Assembly (NCBI GenBank): GCA_032988165.1 | Contig: JANTQF010000033.1 | Coordinates: forward strand, 1-64,000 | Source of the DNA: Emmonsiellopsis sp. PD_33 | Lineage: Eukaryota > Ascomycota > Eurotiomycetes > Onygenales > Ajellomycetaceae | Length of the DNA stretch: 64,000 nt | Direction of reading: 5' to 3' | Part shown: in pieces, positions 33,461 to 45,321 of the stretch | Numbering within the stretch: the stretch's first letter is position 1 | Layout of the letters: the number at the start of each line of letters is the position of its first letter | Translations under genes and position numbers: made by a program | The notes under the pieces: generated by a model | What the model saw: the letters and a program-made list of their open reading frames with translations, nothing else | Database searches by the model: none | What the model was told of the DNA's origin: nothing

Positions 33461-35277
33461 ATGGGTGCCGGCCAGTCCAAAGAAGTCGCCGCGCGCGTCG
33501 TTGAAGACGAGAAGCAGCAGATTGCCCAGCGCATGGCCAGGCTGGAGCTGGAGGTGGAGCCGGGGTATGTGTGTGTCGCCGGCGATCAGCGTACGTTGGT
33601 TATATTTTGAGTTGCGGTTTGGGTTTGCTGTCAAACTCAATCCATTCCGCTGTATATGTATGTTTACTGACTCGTGATGGTGGTGGTTGATAGCCCCCGG
33701 TTACTCTTCAGGGCACCGCGCGGTGACGCTGTCGATCGACGAGACGAAGCGGTGGGAGAGCAAGGTGTTGGCTGATCCGAAGGTAGCTATTTATACATCT
33801 ATGGAACTATCCAAGGATGCCGATAATAACATACCTATCTATATAGAACCGCCTCGCCCTCTCCGCCCTCTCCACCCACAACCCCAAATCCATAATCGCC
33901 AACCACGCCGCCGAACTGGCCGACACGCAAGTCTTCAACATCAAGATCCCCGTCGAAGTCGGACCGGTGACGAACCAGCGCTCCTCCGGCCGCTGCTGGC
34001 TCTTCGCCGCCACCAACGTCTTCCGCGTCGCTCTGACAAAGCAGTATAACCTGAAAAACTTCGAGCTGAGCCAGGCGTATCCGTTTTACTGGGACAAGAT
34101 CGAGAAGGCAAATTGGTTCTTGGAGCATGCGATTGAGACTGCAGGGGAGCCGTTGAATGGGCGGTTAGTGCAGAGTCTCATGTCGGCGCCCATGTCGGAT
34201 GGGGGGCAGTGGGATATGCTATCCAATTTGGTGAACAAGTATGGCTTGGTGTGTTTTTCCCATTCAGTTACATTAGTAGTGTCCGGAGCGTGAGCTAACA
34301 ATATGCCAGGTCCCTAGCGAACTGTATCCCGACACGTATAGTGCCAAACATAGCTCATTCCTCGGAAAGCTAGTCACGACAAAGCTGCGCGAGGACGCGA
34401 TAATCCTGCGGAAAATGGCCAACAGCAAGGACCCGGCCGTCAGGGCGTCCATCGCCGATGCCAAAGAAAAGTTCCTCCAGGAGATACACTCCATTCTAAC
34501 CGTCCTTCTCGGCCCGCCTCCGTCTCCAACCGAGAAGTTCAACTGGGAGTATTACGATGCCAATGGCAAATTCCACAAGCTGTCGCTGACCCCGCTTGAG
34601 TTTTCAGCGAGCCTGTCGAGCCGCGATGGGGTACGGGCTTGCCAGGGGACGGATGTACATGAGTTATTTAGCTTGGTTAATGACCCGAGAAATCCGTACG
34701 AGCGGCTCCTGACTGTGAACCGGATGGGGAATGTTGTTGGCGGACAGCCAGTTACTTATGTTAATGTGGATATGGAGGTAAGGATGATTTCATTTCCTGG
34801 CTTGATTGGCCGTCATGAAAGTTTACTGACAGAGAGCCTCAGACTATGAAAAGGGGCGCCATCGCCATGCTTAAAGCCGGCATACCTGTATTCTTCGGCA
34901 GCGACGTGGGGAAATTCTCCAACTCCACCTCGGGCATCATGGACACGGCGCTGTACGACTACTCCCTCGGCTTCAACGTCAAGCTGGGCATGACCAAGGC
35001 CGAACGGCTACAGACTGGCGAATCGGCCATGACGCACGCGATGGTGCTGACGGCAGTGCACGTGGAGGACGGCAAACCCGTTCGCTGGAGGGTGGAGAAC
35101 TCGTGGGGCGAGACGTCGGGCGACAAGGGGTATTTTGTCATGACGGACGAGTGGATGGACGAGTTTGTGTACCAGGTGGTGGTTGACCCCCGGTTTGTGA
35201 GCCAGACGGTGCGCAATGTGTTGAAGCAGAAGCCGCTCGCGCTGCCGCTGTGGGATCCCATGGGGGCGCTGGCGTGA
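33461..35277 (+). CDS. Bleomycin hydrolase / cysteine aminopeptidase (peptidase C1B, Lap3-like)
   Basis: Five exons: 33461-33590, 33694-33782, 33847-34248, 34310-34777 and 34843-35277; 507 residues. The papain-like triad is clear: Cys 123 in NQRSSGRCWLFA, His 428 in ESAMTHAMVL and Asn 449 in RVENSWGE. The homohexameric C1B family is cytosolic, hydrolyses homocysteine thiolactone and bleomycin, and acts as an aminopeptidase. The C-terminus WDPMGALA is the arm that lies in the active-site cleft. The chosen start gives MGAGQSKE, a good N-myristoylation context (Gly 2, Ser 6), with the ATG just after the CA-rich leader. A longer in-frame start at 33248 is less likely. Confidence 0.93.
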
Positions 35278-35936
35278 AAAGGGATTTTATATACATCTCC
35301 GCCTGCCCCTGTAGGCTGTTTTGGGTTCTGGTTATATAGCTATTCATTTTGATCATAGTACTAAGATAGTCACCAACAACATCTAGTTAATCAATCAATG
35401 CCCCTTATCAAGAATATATCCCTGTCAATATATAATATATCAGATACGCTGCTTACCTCAGCATGGTTGGCGGGGGATTGCCCGATTAGGCAAGCGGGAG
35501 CAAGCTCCAGCTCCAAGCCAACCTCATCTCGACGTTCGACTTGATTTCTTCGACATCAACCCGCCTCGACCTCAGCTTTCACCCGCCCCTACAGCTCCAC
35601 GACCACCCGGGGTCTGTCGGCGTCCTTCAATCACTACTCTATTTTTACCCGCCGTCCCTAGATCTAGGCCCTCATTGTCCCACTCTTTTCTCTCCCCACC
35701 CGGTGAACTCGACCGAGAGCTTTGTGTGGGCGCGTTGACTCATAATGGGCTCTTGACCGCGAGACGACCATGAGCTGCTTGCGCTCAACGACTTCGACTC
35801 CTGCATCGTGCTATTCGAGTAGCTGCAGCCTTGCGCCGTTTCACCTCTGAATCGCCCTCCTGTTGTGCGTGGTTGTGGTTATTTGCTGCGGACGGCCGGT
35901 CAGCCTAGACGCACCCCACCCCACCCGTCTTCTACA
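35278..35936. other. Intergenic, no gene seen
   Basis: 3' flank of the bleomycin hydrolase gene and C-rich promoter/leader of the next gene. Confidence 0.55.
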
Positions 35937-37974
35937 ATGGGGAAACCTCCCGCGGTTATTATTATTGCGAGGTTAGTATCTGACGCATTGCTACCTGCAA
36001 TCTCTTGCTGTTGGGAAATCCTTTCCTCGCCTCTACATGCTATACAGTCCTGTTGCTGCCCATGCGCAAACCCTGCTAACTGAGTTTTCCAGACACGGCG
36101 CCCGATTGGATGCGGTCGACAAACAATGGCACCTTACGTCCCCAACCCCCTACGACCCGCCCCTTACCTTCGGCGGCTGGAACCAGTCTCGCGCGCTTGG
36201 TTTGAGAATTGGAAGCCTGCTGCAGTCCCGAGATGATCTGAATGAACGCCCGATCCCTCCCAGCGGTCCGAACAATGCGGGGGAGAAGGCTGGTGAGGTC
36301 AGCGACACCGAGAGTGGCACAAATACTCCCACCCGGCCACGCAAGCAGAAAATAATCATCCACACCTCGCCGTTTCTCCGCTGTGTGCAGACCGCTGTCG
36401 GGGTGAGTGCGGGCATCAGCCAGAGCCGGCAGCTTCCGCCCCAGAGGCCTCATGCTTCGTCCACAAGACACCATCGATTGCACTCTGGCTCTCCCGTTAC
36501 GAGATCGCATGATGATGGTGATTCCCCTCGACTTTCAGCCATCCCAGAACCCAGCCAGACCTCTCCTTCCAAACCTGCTGCTGGCGCTCCAAGTACCGAC
36601 GTTCAGAAATGCAAACTTCGCCTGGATGCATTTTTGGGGGAATGGCTCTCCCCAGACTACTTTGAGCAAATATCGCCTCCGCCGAGTTCAGTTATGATGG
36701 TTGCAGGAGCCAAGTCAGAGCTTCTCCGCCGTGCCGAACCCATTGAAGCAGGCCTTGAGACGGACGGGAAATCGCTGTTTGGCCATTTCCCTGGTGGTTG
36801 GAGTAACCCGTTTACCAACAACAATACCGCGGCTGAGGATGAAAACAATGAGAATGATGGGGGTTTCAAGAATATGTCGGCTATGGGATATGCGCTTGCC
36901 AACAGGAACAGATCTGGCAGCTATGATAGCGGGGCGGCTGCTGGGCACAAGCCGCCAGGAACAAGAATATCTAAAATAACCACCGACTTCCCGGCCGGCT
37001 ATACTGGATACACGCCTCCCACGCCAACATATGCGATTTCCCCTTCGGATCCGATCCCTACGGGTTATGTATCCCACGCGCGCGATGTCTGTGTTGATGT
37101 CGATTACCAATGGGATAGCATGCGTGACCCACAGGATTGGGGTAATGGTGGTGAATATGGGGAAGAGTGGAGCTCCATGCATCATAGATTTCGAAAAGGA
37201 TTTCATCGGATGATCGATTGGTACAAGTCGATCGACGACTCTTCATCTACACTGGACGATGACGATACCGATACCATTTTGATTTTGATAACACATGGCG
37301 CCGGCTGTAACGCCTTGATTGGTGCAGTTACTGGACAACCAGTTCTGCTTGATATTGGAACGGCGTCGCTTACTATGGCAGTGCGGAAGAGCGACGCTCC
37401 AGGGGTTGACGGGGGCGTGCCATCCGACCGCCCATCGCATAGAAGACAAGGCTCTGCTTTTAGGGATTTGGCGAATGAGTACGAGGTTAGCCTCGTGGCT
37501 GCAACCGAACACCTCCGCCCTGGGGCACACTCTGCACAAGTACACCATATGCCTTCGCCAAGAGTTCTTCCAACTCCGATTTCAACATACCGCCATCGGT
37601 ACGGGTCAAATTCTGGCTCTATGAGTTCGCACGAAAGCTTTACCCTGGGTGATTCCGCGATACGGAGACAGAATAGTTCCCGAACACCAGTCGCACATGC
37701 CCGTGGTGCAAGCGGGAGATCGTCCTCAGGGCTCTGGGGCTCTACGACGGCTGCAGATACCAATTCTGAATCGGCGGATGAGATCGTTCCTAACTTTGGA
37801 GACCCGAGGCCCGGCTCGGGGGATGGTGCCGGGAAAGAAAAGAACCAAGTGCCGGCCAGATCACGGTCGCAGCACGGCTTATGGGGGAGTGTCTCCATCC
37901 AGGGCCGGGACCAAGACCGGGAGCCGACGACGACGACGAAACGGCGGTGGACGATGACTGAGCGGAATAGTTAG
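35937..37974 (+). CDS. Large histidine-phosphatase (phosphoglycerate mutase)-like protein
   Basis: Two exons: 35937-35971 and 36093-37974, joined in phase 2; 638 residues. The first exon ends inside IIIARHGAR, so the catalytic RHG (Arg 12, His 13) forms across the intron. A second conserved Arg lies in TSPFLRCVQTA and the distal catalytic His in LITHGAGCNAL. Between these core strands are long disordered insertions rich in Ser, Pro and Asn (about residues 130-180 and 235-335), and a Ser-rich tail of about 150 residues follows the domain. The core is about three times smaller than the protein. Fungal relatives include Tfc7-like and other phosphatases; the substrate is unknown. Confidence 0.85.
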
Positions 37975-38707
37975 AGATACCCATTACGACTTCACTGCTG
38001 CTCTTTACTAGGACTTATTTCTCAACTCCATCCCTTACACGCTCTATTTTTACAGTCCTTACAATAATTTCTATCAGCTACTCATCTCCTCGGCTCGCCT
38101 TCTATTTTGCTCTCTATTTTTCTTGTTTCTCCTTTTTTCCCTTTTTTGGCTAGGTGTTGGGTTGGATCAATTAGCAGCGTGTCTGGCAATTGGGAGTTTG
38201 CAGCGTATGTGGTTACGGTGTTTGAATGAGGCTTGGATACACTCTTGCCATGCCGCGCTATGGACAAGCTGGTTGCATATGGAATGGAATGGAACGGAAC
38301 GAAATGAACTAAGGAAATCAATGAAATCAATCCCCTTTCCGCAGATTATATCTACTCTCTCCAATCCCTTAACTGTAATCACCAATGACACAAAGCAACG
38401 TATCCGGGGGTCAAAGAACAGCAAGTAACACAGCGTGATTGGGAACAGCCAACCAACTGCGCAAAGGGCGTCTTATTATGTCCATCCCATTGACGCACCG
38501 AGTGTTGGCGGTTGATATTCCAATCTCGACATGGCGGTGTGGTTTAGCCGGATTGGGCAGCAACCTCCTCCCACACCCCGCCCCAGATATAGACAGAACT
38601 CCAACCTCAAACTATATTCTGCACGCGACAACCAGGAGATAGACAGATACTCACCCCTCCCAGCACGGATAACTATCAACTGCAAAACACCCCCCGAAAC
38701 CCGCACA
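37975..38707. other. Intergenic, no gene seen
   Basis: 3' flank of the phosphatase gene, with T-rich runs near 38100-38150, then the promoter of the nucleotidase-family gene. Confidence 0.55.
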
Positions 38708-40999
38708 ATGTCGCCCACGGAGGCGGCTGGGCTGTCCACCACCTTCGACTGCGGGCGGACTGGCCCTCCAGACCTCCGCTTCCTCCACTACAATGACGTC
38801 TACCACGTCGAGTGAGTCTACGCCCTCCAAATACCCCCCCATTTACCCGCCATTTACACGCCCTCGATTTCGCAGCTGACCTCCACCTCCTCCTAGAGCC
38901 GGATCTGCAGAGCCCGTCGGCGGCACCCCGCGCTTCCAGACCCTCGTCAACTACTACCGCCACAACCCCAAGTTCGCCGGCCAGCCGCCGCTGCTGACAT
39001 TCTTCTCTGGCGATGCCTTCAATCCCAGTCTCGAGAGCACCGTCACCAAGGGCCGGCATATGGTGCCCTTCCTCAATCAGGCCGGGACGGACGTTGCGTG
39101 TGTTGGGGTGAGTGCCCTGTTTATATACGTTTACAATTACCCCGCCATCCCTCTGCGAAGCCCGACTTGTTGCTTCCAACGGCGCATATTTATACTAACA
39201 GAACTACCAATTGGTTAACAGAATCACGATCTCGACTTCGGCATCTCCCAATTCCGCCATCTGCGCAGCCAGTGCAAGTTTCCCTGGCTGCTCGCCAACG
39301 TCCTCGACCCCGCACTAGGCGACGATGTAGCCCTGGCCAACTGTGACAAGACGTGCATGCTGGAGTCTAATGGCGTCAAGGTTGGGGTTATCGGGCTGGG
39401 AGAGCGGGAATGGTATGCAGATTTTATTTTTAACCCCGTGTTTCAAATTGTTTCCTCACATTTTGCTATTGTTTCGGTTCGAACTAAAATCCGCGAGATA
39501 TTGTTGTCACTTATAGGCTCGCCACGGTCAATGTACTCCCGCCCGACATCGTGTACAAGTCTGCCTCCGAGACGGCGAAGAAGCTGGTCCCTATCCTGCG
39601 CGAACAGGGAGCAGAAATCATCGTTGCGGTGACGCATCAGCGGGAGCCGAACGATAACAAGCTGGCCAAGAAGACACCCCCTGGCCTCATTGATATCATC
39701 CTGGGCGGCCACGATCATTTTTACGGCCACAGTTTGATCAATTCTACACATGTACTACGCTCCGGCACAGACTTTCGCCAATTGAGTTACATCGAAGCCT
39801 GGCGCAAGCCCGACGGCAACGGGTGGGACATTTCCATCACCCGCCGCGATGTGGTCCGGGCGATACCAGAACATCCTCCCACGGTCGAGCTGGTGACCAA
39901 GCTGACATCAGCACTGAAGTCGAAGCTGCAGAAGCCCATCGGATACACGGCTACCCCACTGGATGGGCGGTTCACGACTGTTCGCAGACGCGAGTCGAAT
40001 CTGGGGAACTTTGTCTGCGATCTCATGCGGTACCATCACGATGCGCACTGCGCGATCATGGCATCGGGGACCATTCGCGGGGACCAGATATACCCGCCAG
40101 GAGCGGTGCGGGTCAAGGATATACTCAACTGCTTCCCCTTCGAGGATCCCGTCGTTGTGCTGAAGATCAAGGGGAAAGCGTTGAGAGAGGCATTGGAGAA
40201 CGGAGTTAGCGAACTACCCGCGCTCGAAGGCCGGTTCCCACAAGTTTCTAACATCGAGTACGGATTTTCGGCCTCCGCGCCACCTGGATCGCGGTTGGTT
40301 TTTGTCAGAGTGGGAGGTGTAGATCTTGACGATGACAAGTCGTACAAGGTTGCCACGAGGGGGTACATGGCTCGAGGGAAGGACGGGTTCACGTCACTGC
40401 TAGCCGAGTCTGAGGGGGGAGAGGCGGAGGAGATCGTCTCAGAGGAAAACGGCGTGCTTATCAGCACCATATTGCGCCAGTATTTCCTCAGTCTGAAGGT
40501 CCTTGGCAAATGGAACCGGCTTAGCCCAAGCATGCACCGACACTGGGACAAGGTGCACGAACAGTGGCACGGCCAAGGCTGGTTGGAAGCCACCTCTCCA
40601 CCGACGTCTTCAGATAATGCACGATCCCGTCCATCCCTCCAGTCGACCCCTAGCTTCCAGTACACCTCAACGAACCGGGCACCCAAGGCACCTAGTTCAG
40701 TAGATGCCGATGATAGCGACGACAGCGCGATGGACAGTGAATCCGACTCTGAGCCCGATCTGCTCTTCCGGCCAAAGACATACGTCACTACGGCAGCGTT
40801 ATCCGTCGAAGACGCGGACCGTAAGGAAGCTCTTGCGCGGCGGTTCCTGCGGAAATGGAGGCTGAAGGTTGGCTTAGATCCGGACAAGGTACAGGTTGTA
40901 GATGGGGAGTTGCAGACGCTACCCCCGTGGACCCGGGTCATCGCACCGCAGTTGGAGGGGAGGATCGTCCAGGTGGATGCAAAGACCGATAGGGAGTAA
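38708..40999 (+). CDS. 5'-nucleotidase-family calcineurin-like phosphoesterase
   Basis: Four exons: 38708-38811, 38897-39107, 39222-39412 and 39517-40999; 662 residues. The N-terminal metallophosphoesterase domain has the five metal-binding blocks: HYNDVYHVE, FSGDAFNPS, GNHDLDFG (formed across intron 2), VTHQREPND and GGHDHFYG. The C-terminal 5'-nucleotidase domain has NFVCDLMRY, SGTIRGD, NCFPFEDPVVVLKIKGKALREALENGVS and RGYMARGKDGF. A long acidic/Ser-rich region (about 545-590) and a helical tail follow. There is no signal peptide, so unlike UshA or CD73 it is probably intracellular, as in many fungal members. The exact substrate (nucleotide or other phosphomonoester) is not evident. Confidence 0.9.
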
Positions 41000-42064
41000 G
41001 AGAGTTTATTGGCCAGGCCAATTCCCTCATCTCTTGAACGATGATGTTGCTGACGTTATTGTTGCTGGTAAGGATACTACTGTGGTTTGGTTGGATGGCT
41101 GGGTCAATGGGGGTATTTACACATTCATCAATGAGCACAGGGATACTTCAAAGTTCATGGGCAGATCGATCCTCGGGGTCAGGGTTGAATTGGGATCGGG
41201 ATTTGGTTTTTCTTGGCTTTTTCTTTCTTTCTTTTTCTTCATCCCCAAATCCCAGAAAGAAAAAGGGATAGACAGTTTAAACTTTACAAATAGATGGTCA
41301 AAGATTCTTTTTGGATAGTTACGCCAACGGCTTCAATCCCATTGGCGCGTGGTTTTGTGGCGTCCTGGGCCTTCAGCAGCCTGCAAAATTCCTCACACAG
41401 TCCACTCCGCAGCCCCACTGAGACGCCTGACAGGAGTGCCGGAGATAAGGTTTTGGCTCCCCCAAACGGCCGGGATGACCCCGGGCCTGCGGTCCTTGAA
41501 GCTGCCAGCGCACAGGCACCGAATTCAGCCACCTTTGCAGCATCCAGCATCCAACACATCACATTTCTCCCTAGCCTCTCGGCAGCCTTGCAAATGAACG
41601 CCCAGACAACAATTGCTCTCGGACCGGCCCTCTGCTCTCCACAGCCTATCAGCGTGTGCAGAACTGACGACAATGGAGGATAGTTTTGTGGTCTGCGCCA
41701 AAACATTTATCTCCCCGGAGGCCGGGGATGAATTGGGGGCGCGCACGAGTCAGGAAACGCCCAATTCATTAACTCCGTATATCAGGGTTGTCAACAGCCT
41801 GTTTCTACATCTTAAATCTTTGCGAGTTAATTTGAAGCTACTTGCGCCAATTGCCTTCGCGGGCACTTTCGGCATGGAAGAGACGGCATCGGTCTGACTG
41901 GCGTACTCCGTACTTAACTGGACCCTTCCCCACTCTGTGCGAACCCAGCGGTGTCTGGTTAGTTAAGGGCCGCTGGCCTGAATATTCCTTAGCCCGCAGT
42001 CAGCTAGCAGCTTCGAGTTTCAGCACGCATCCGGGAAAGGGAAAGAAAAAAACGCAAATCCAAG
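41000..42064. other. Intergenic, no gene seen
   Basis: About 1.1 kb. Overlapping open frames on both strands at 41284-41897 show no domain pattern. The end is the promoter of the methyltransferase gene. Confidence 0.55.
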
Positions 42065-43758
42065 ATGGAGGGATACTCAATCAATTCACTCCAGTCGCGA
42101 AACACCGTCGAGGTGGATGCGGTAAGGAAATTCGAGAGCATTCTCTGCCGCGATTCCCTTCATAAGCAGGACTGACGTCGGATGAGGCAGTCGTCCGGAG
42201 AGAGCCCAAATGATGACCGGTACGTTAGTTACCGCGCTGTCGGGTCTATGTACATGTACATCTATACCCATGTTTCCCGCGATGTACTCACACGCCATGC
42301 CAAGGTTGACTTTCACAGAATCGCTCAACTCAACTATAATCAATTACGAATGGAAGAATGGGCGTCGATACCATGATTATGGGAGTGGAAGTGCGTTTAT
42401 CCTCGCTGTCTCCCTCCCGTGTAGTCCCGGTTATTGTCACCGCTGCGATATGTGATGTGGAGCTAACTATCCAAATTGAAAACGATATATAGGCTACAAG
42501 TACCCAAACGATGAGCGGGAACAGGAACGGCTGGATATGGTCCATTTTGCAACCTACCTTCTGCTCGATGAAAGATTGTTCCTGGCACCATTTAGGCCTG
42601 AGCGGAAGCGGGTGCTGGACGTTGGGACGGCTGCCGGCAGGTGGGCGATTGAAATGGGTATGTACGGGATTCTTCCCGGACCATGTGCAAGCTCCCGAAA
42701 TTACTAACTTATCATGTTTGTGATCAAGGGGAGCACTATCCTGAGGCAGACGTGGTAAATACGACCATTATGGATTCCTACAGTGACGGATGCTGAACTG
42801 CTTCTAGACAGGTATCGATTTGAGTCCGATACAGCCACGATGGTGGGAATACGCATAATCTACCTACCTCCATTGCCCCGGCTAACGTGAGACAGGACAC
42901 CGCCGAACGTAAAATTCATCGTCGAAGACGTCGAGGAAGACTGGATAGAAGGCGAGGTATACGACTTCATACATTGCCGATACATGATGGGCGCGATCAG
43001 AGATTGGCCGCGGCTGATCGAGAAATTTTACCGGTTGAGTTGGTCCATAGCATAATTCCGTATCAAACGGCAAAGGCCCTTCCTTACTAATTCTCATACC
43101 GCCAACTAGACACCTAAAACCCGGCGGCTGGGTCGAGTTCAAAGACGCGACGATAGAAGTATACTCCGAAGATGACACCGTTCAACCGGACTATGCCATC
43201 ACAGAAATGCTCCGGGCACTGTCAGAGGCATCCACCCGCCTCGGGGTATCCTTAGAATACGTCCCGCACGTGACGACATGGATGGCAGAAGCGGGATTCC
43301 AAAATATCGACAGGCATGTGGCTAAGATGCCCATCGGTACCTGGCCAAAAGATAAGCGATTGGTGAGTGCACGAATGTGGCTTCCGACACTCACTCCATT
43401 GCTTTCCCTATAAGTTCAAGGTTATTATTGTGCCAATCTAACAGGAGACAGAAACTCGTCGGCGCCCTAATGGCAGCCCATTATGTCCAAGGCGTCGAGG
43501 CTTTCACATTCGTATTGCTCCGGGAGATCATGGACTGGCCCCAAGCTGATATCGAAGCACTGAATGCACGAGTGCGGGCTGTGGCGCAGAGGAAAAGTAT
43601 CCATGCGATGAACGACTAGTGAGTTTTGCCCTTTCCCCTTTCCCACCGCAGCGTTGCAACGCAAGTTTAATTTGTTTGCCCCCCTTGATTCTTCCCGTGG
43701 TCGTACGGTACTGACGTTGAGTAGCCATGTCATCTGGGGTCAGAAACCCGAAAGTTAA
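42065..43758 (+). CDS. LaeA-like SAM-dependent methyltransferase
   Basis: Ten exons: 42065-42121, 42191-42219, 42305-42390, 42493-42657, 42729-42754, 42808-42842, 42896-43033, 43110-43362, 43452-43618 and 43725-43758; 329 residues. The order of motifs is that of the fungal LaeA-like class: NYEWKNGRRYH, YPNDEREQERLDMVH, motif I VLDVGTAAGRWAIEMG, VTGIDLSPIQPRW, FIVEDVEEDW, FDFIHCRYMMGAI-type block, and HLKPGGWVEFKD. The usual glycine-rich loop in this class is GTGTG; here it is GTAAG. It ends in MNDYHVIWGQKP, which needs the last small exon. Members methylate small molecules or act as regulators of secondary metabolism; the substrate is unknown. Ten exons, three of them under 36 bases, is unusual for such a short gene. 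Confidence 0.88.
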
Positions 43759-45321
43759 TAACAGGATAGAACCGGCATGTTTTGTCATGGATGGAGTATG
43801 GGAGTTATTAGACTGGGGAATTGATTGAATTTTATTTCTTCCGATTCTTGGGCGATTAACGATTTTTGTTCAGGAAAAAACATCCCTTTTTTTCTAAAGT
43901 GAAATATAGACTTTTATGGCTAGTTTCTAGTTTTCGCAGATCGCCTTGAGATATCTATATTGACCCCAGTTAGCCAGCCTCTTGCCGATTGGACGGCCAC
44001 TGCTTCTGCAACATCCCCGAGAGACAAACTAACTAATGCGACGCGATCTCCGCAGACAGACAGGGATGTCTCCAAACTCCACTCAACTCCAAGTCACCAA
44101 CAACCACCGCTCATGGATACGCTGGAATGAAACAACACTCGCCGTCCCGTCCCCCCGCGGACATGCGCAGACATCCTGACCACGGACCATTCCCTCCCTT
44201 ACCAGAGGCAAATAGACTCACCTATGCAAGGCCAACATGTGGCCATCTGCAGCGTCGGATGTATGCCATTGGTCTCACGCTCGTCTGTGGAAGGTTTAAA
44301 TCTCAAACGTCACAACAAGGACTCACCCCTCTCGCCCTCGGGCTCGCCCTCGTCTCCCCTCCCGTCTTTTTTCCCACCATTTGCCACAAACATGCAGACA
44401 TACAGACACGATGTCTATCTCCATTTCTCCCCACCTCAACCCGCCACGCCTAATAAGTGGCCCAGCAACTGCAAACAGCTAACAGCGCAAGATGCCAAAC
44501 ATCCCCGAATCGACTCATCAGCCAGCCAAGCAGCCAAATCAACCAATATCCCTCCGTAACATCCCAAACGGCCAAGATCCCTCGCTTGTCCATGTCTCCA
44601 ATCATTCCAGCTACCTACTTTACACAACTCCCATGCTACCTTCCAGCGACATCTCACGCACCCCACCCCACCTCTGGACCAAGCCATTTATTTACCTCCA
44701 ATACCCCTGCTCGCCTAGCGGCGGCCCGCCACATTCCCAAAAACCCTTGGCCCGGCGAGTATTTCCCAAACCATACATACGCCTGCTAGTCCCCGCATAG
44801 CCGAAGGGGGCAAGAGATCGCGCTGCTAGACATTCGTGCCACTGCAGGGAGGGGCTGGCTGGCAAGATAGATGGCCGGTGACTGTGTGTGGTTGGATGGC
44901 AGGGTATTTCCGGTCGTTGACGTGGGACCATGGACCATGCCCATGGGGTGGGAACTTGAATGATCGAGAATGGAAAAAAGTATCGCTTTGATTGACTAGC
45001 TGATTAGTTGATAGCGGTCGGCTGTTGGAGTGGGAAGTCTGATGCGGGGGAGAGGGGTTGGACGATAGCTTTGGGTAGCTATCGACACCCTTCCCACCTG
45101 CACGACATGATGTCTATAGTGATTGATATGCTGTTCTCCATAGCCGACGTAGCATGCATGTATCAGGTAATTCTTCCCGTGAGATGGGAACGCCAGAGGG
45201 TATAAAAGTATACCGCTACAGCTCATTCGAGCATCCGCTCTCCTTGCCTTACTGAACTACCAGCAGCCCTCACCTCCCAATTTCTCAAGCAGAATTCCCC
45301 CTTTATAAGGCCGAACACAAC
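43759..45321. other. Intergenic region upstream of the oxygenase gene, no gene seen
   Basis: About 1.6 kb. Plus-strand frames at 44127-44800 are C-rich and overlap in three phases, which argues against coding. The last 100 bases before 45322 look like promoter and leader (a TATAAAAGTATA stretch at about 45200-45212). Confidence 0.55.

Noticed and set aside
40036..40941. 301-codon minus-strand frame
   Set aside because: Antisense of the 5'-nucleotidase-family gene; the sense strand carries the metal-site and substrate motifs.
44127..44800. Three overlapping plus-strand frames upstream of the oxygenase
   Set aside because: Open in several phases because of C-rich composition; no start context or motif.
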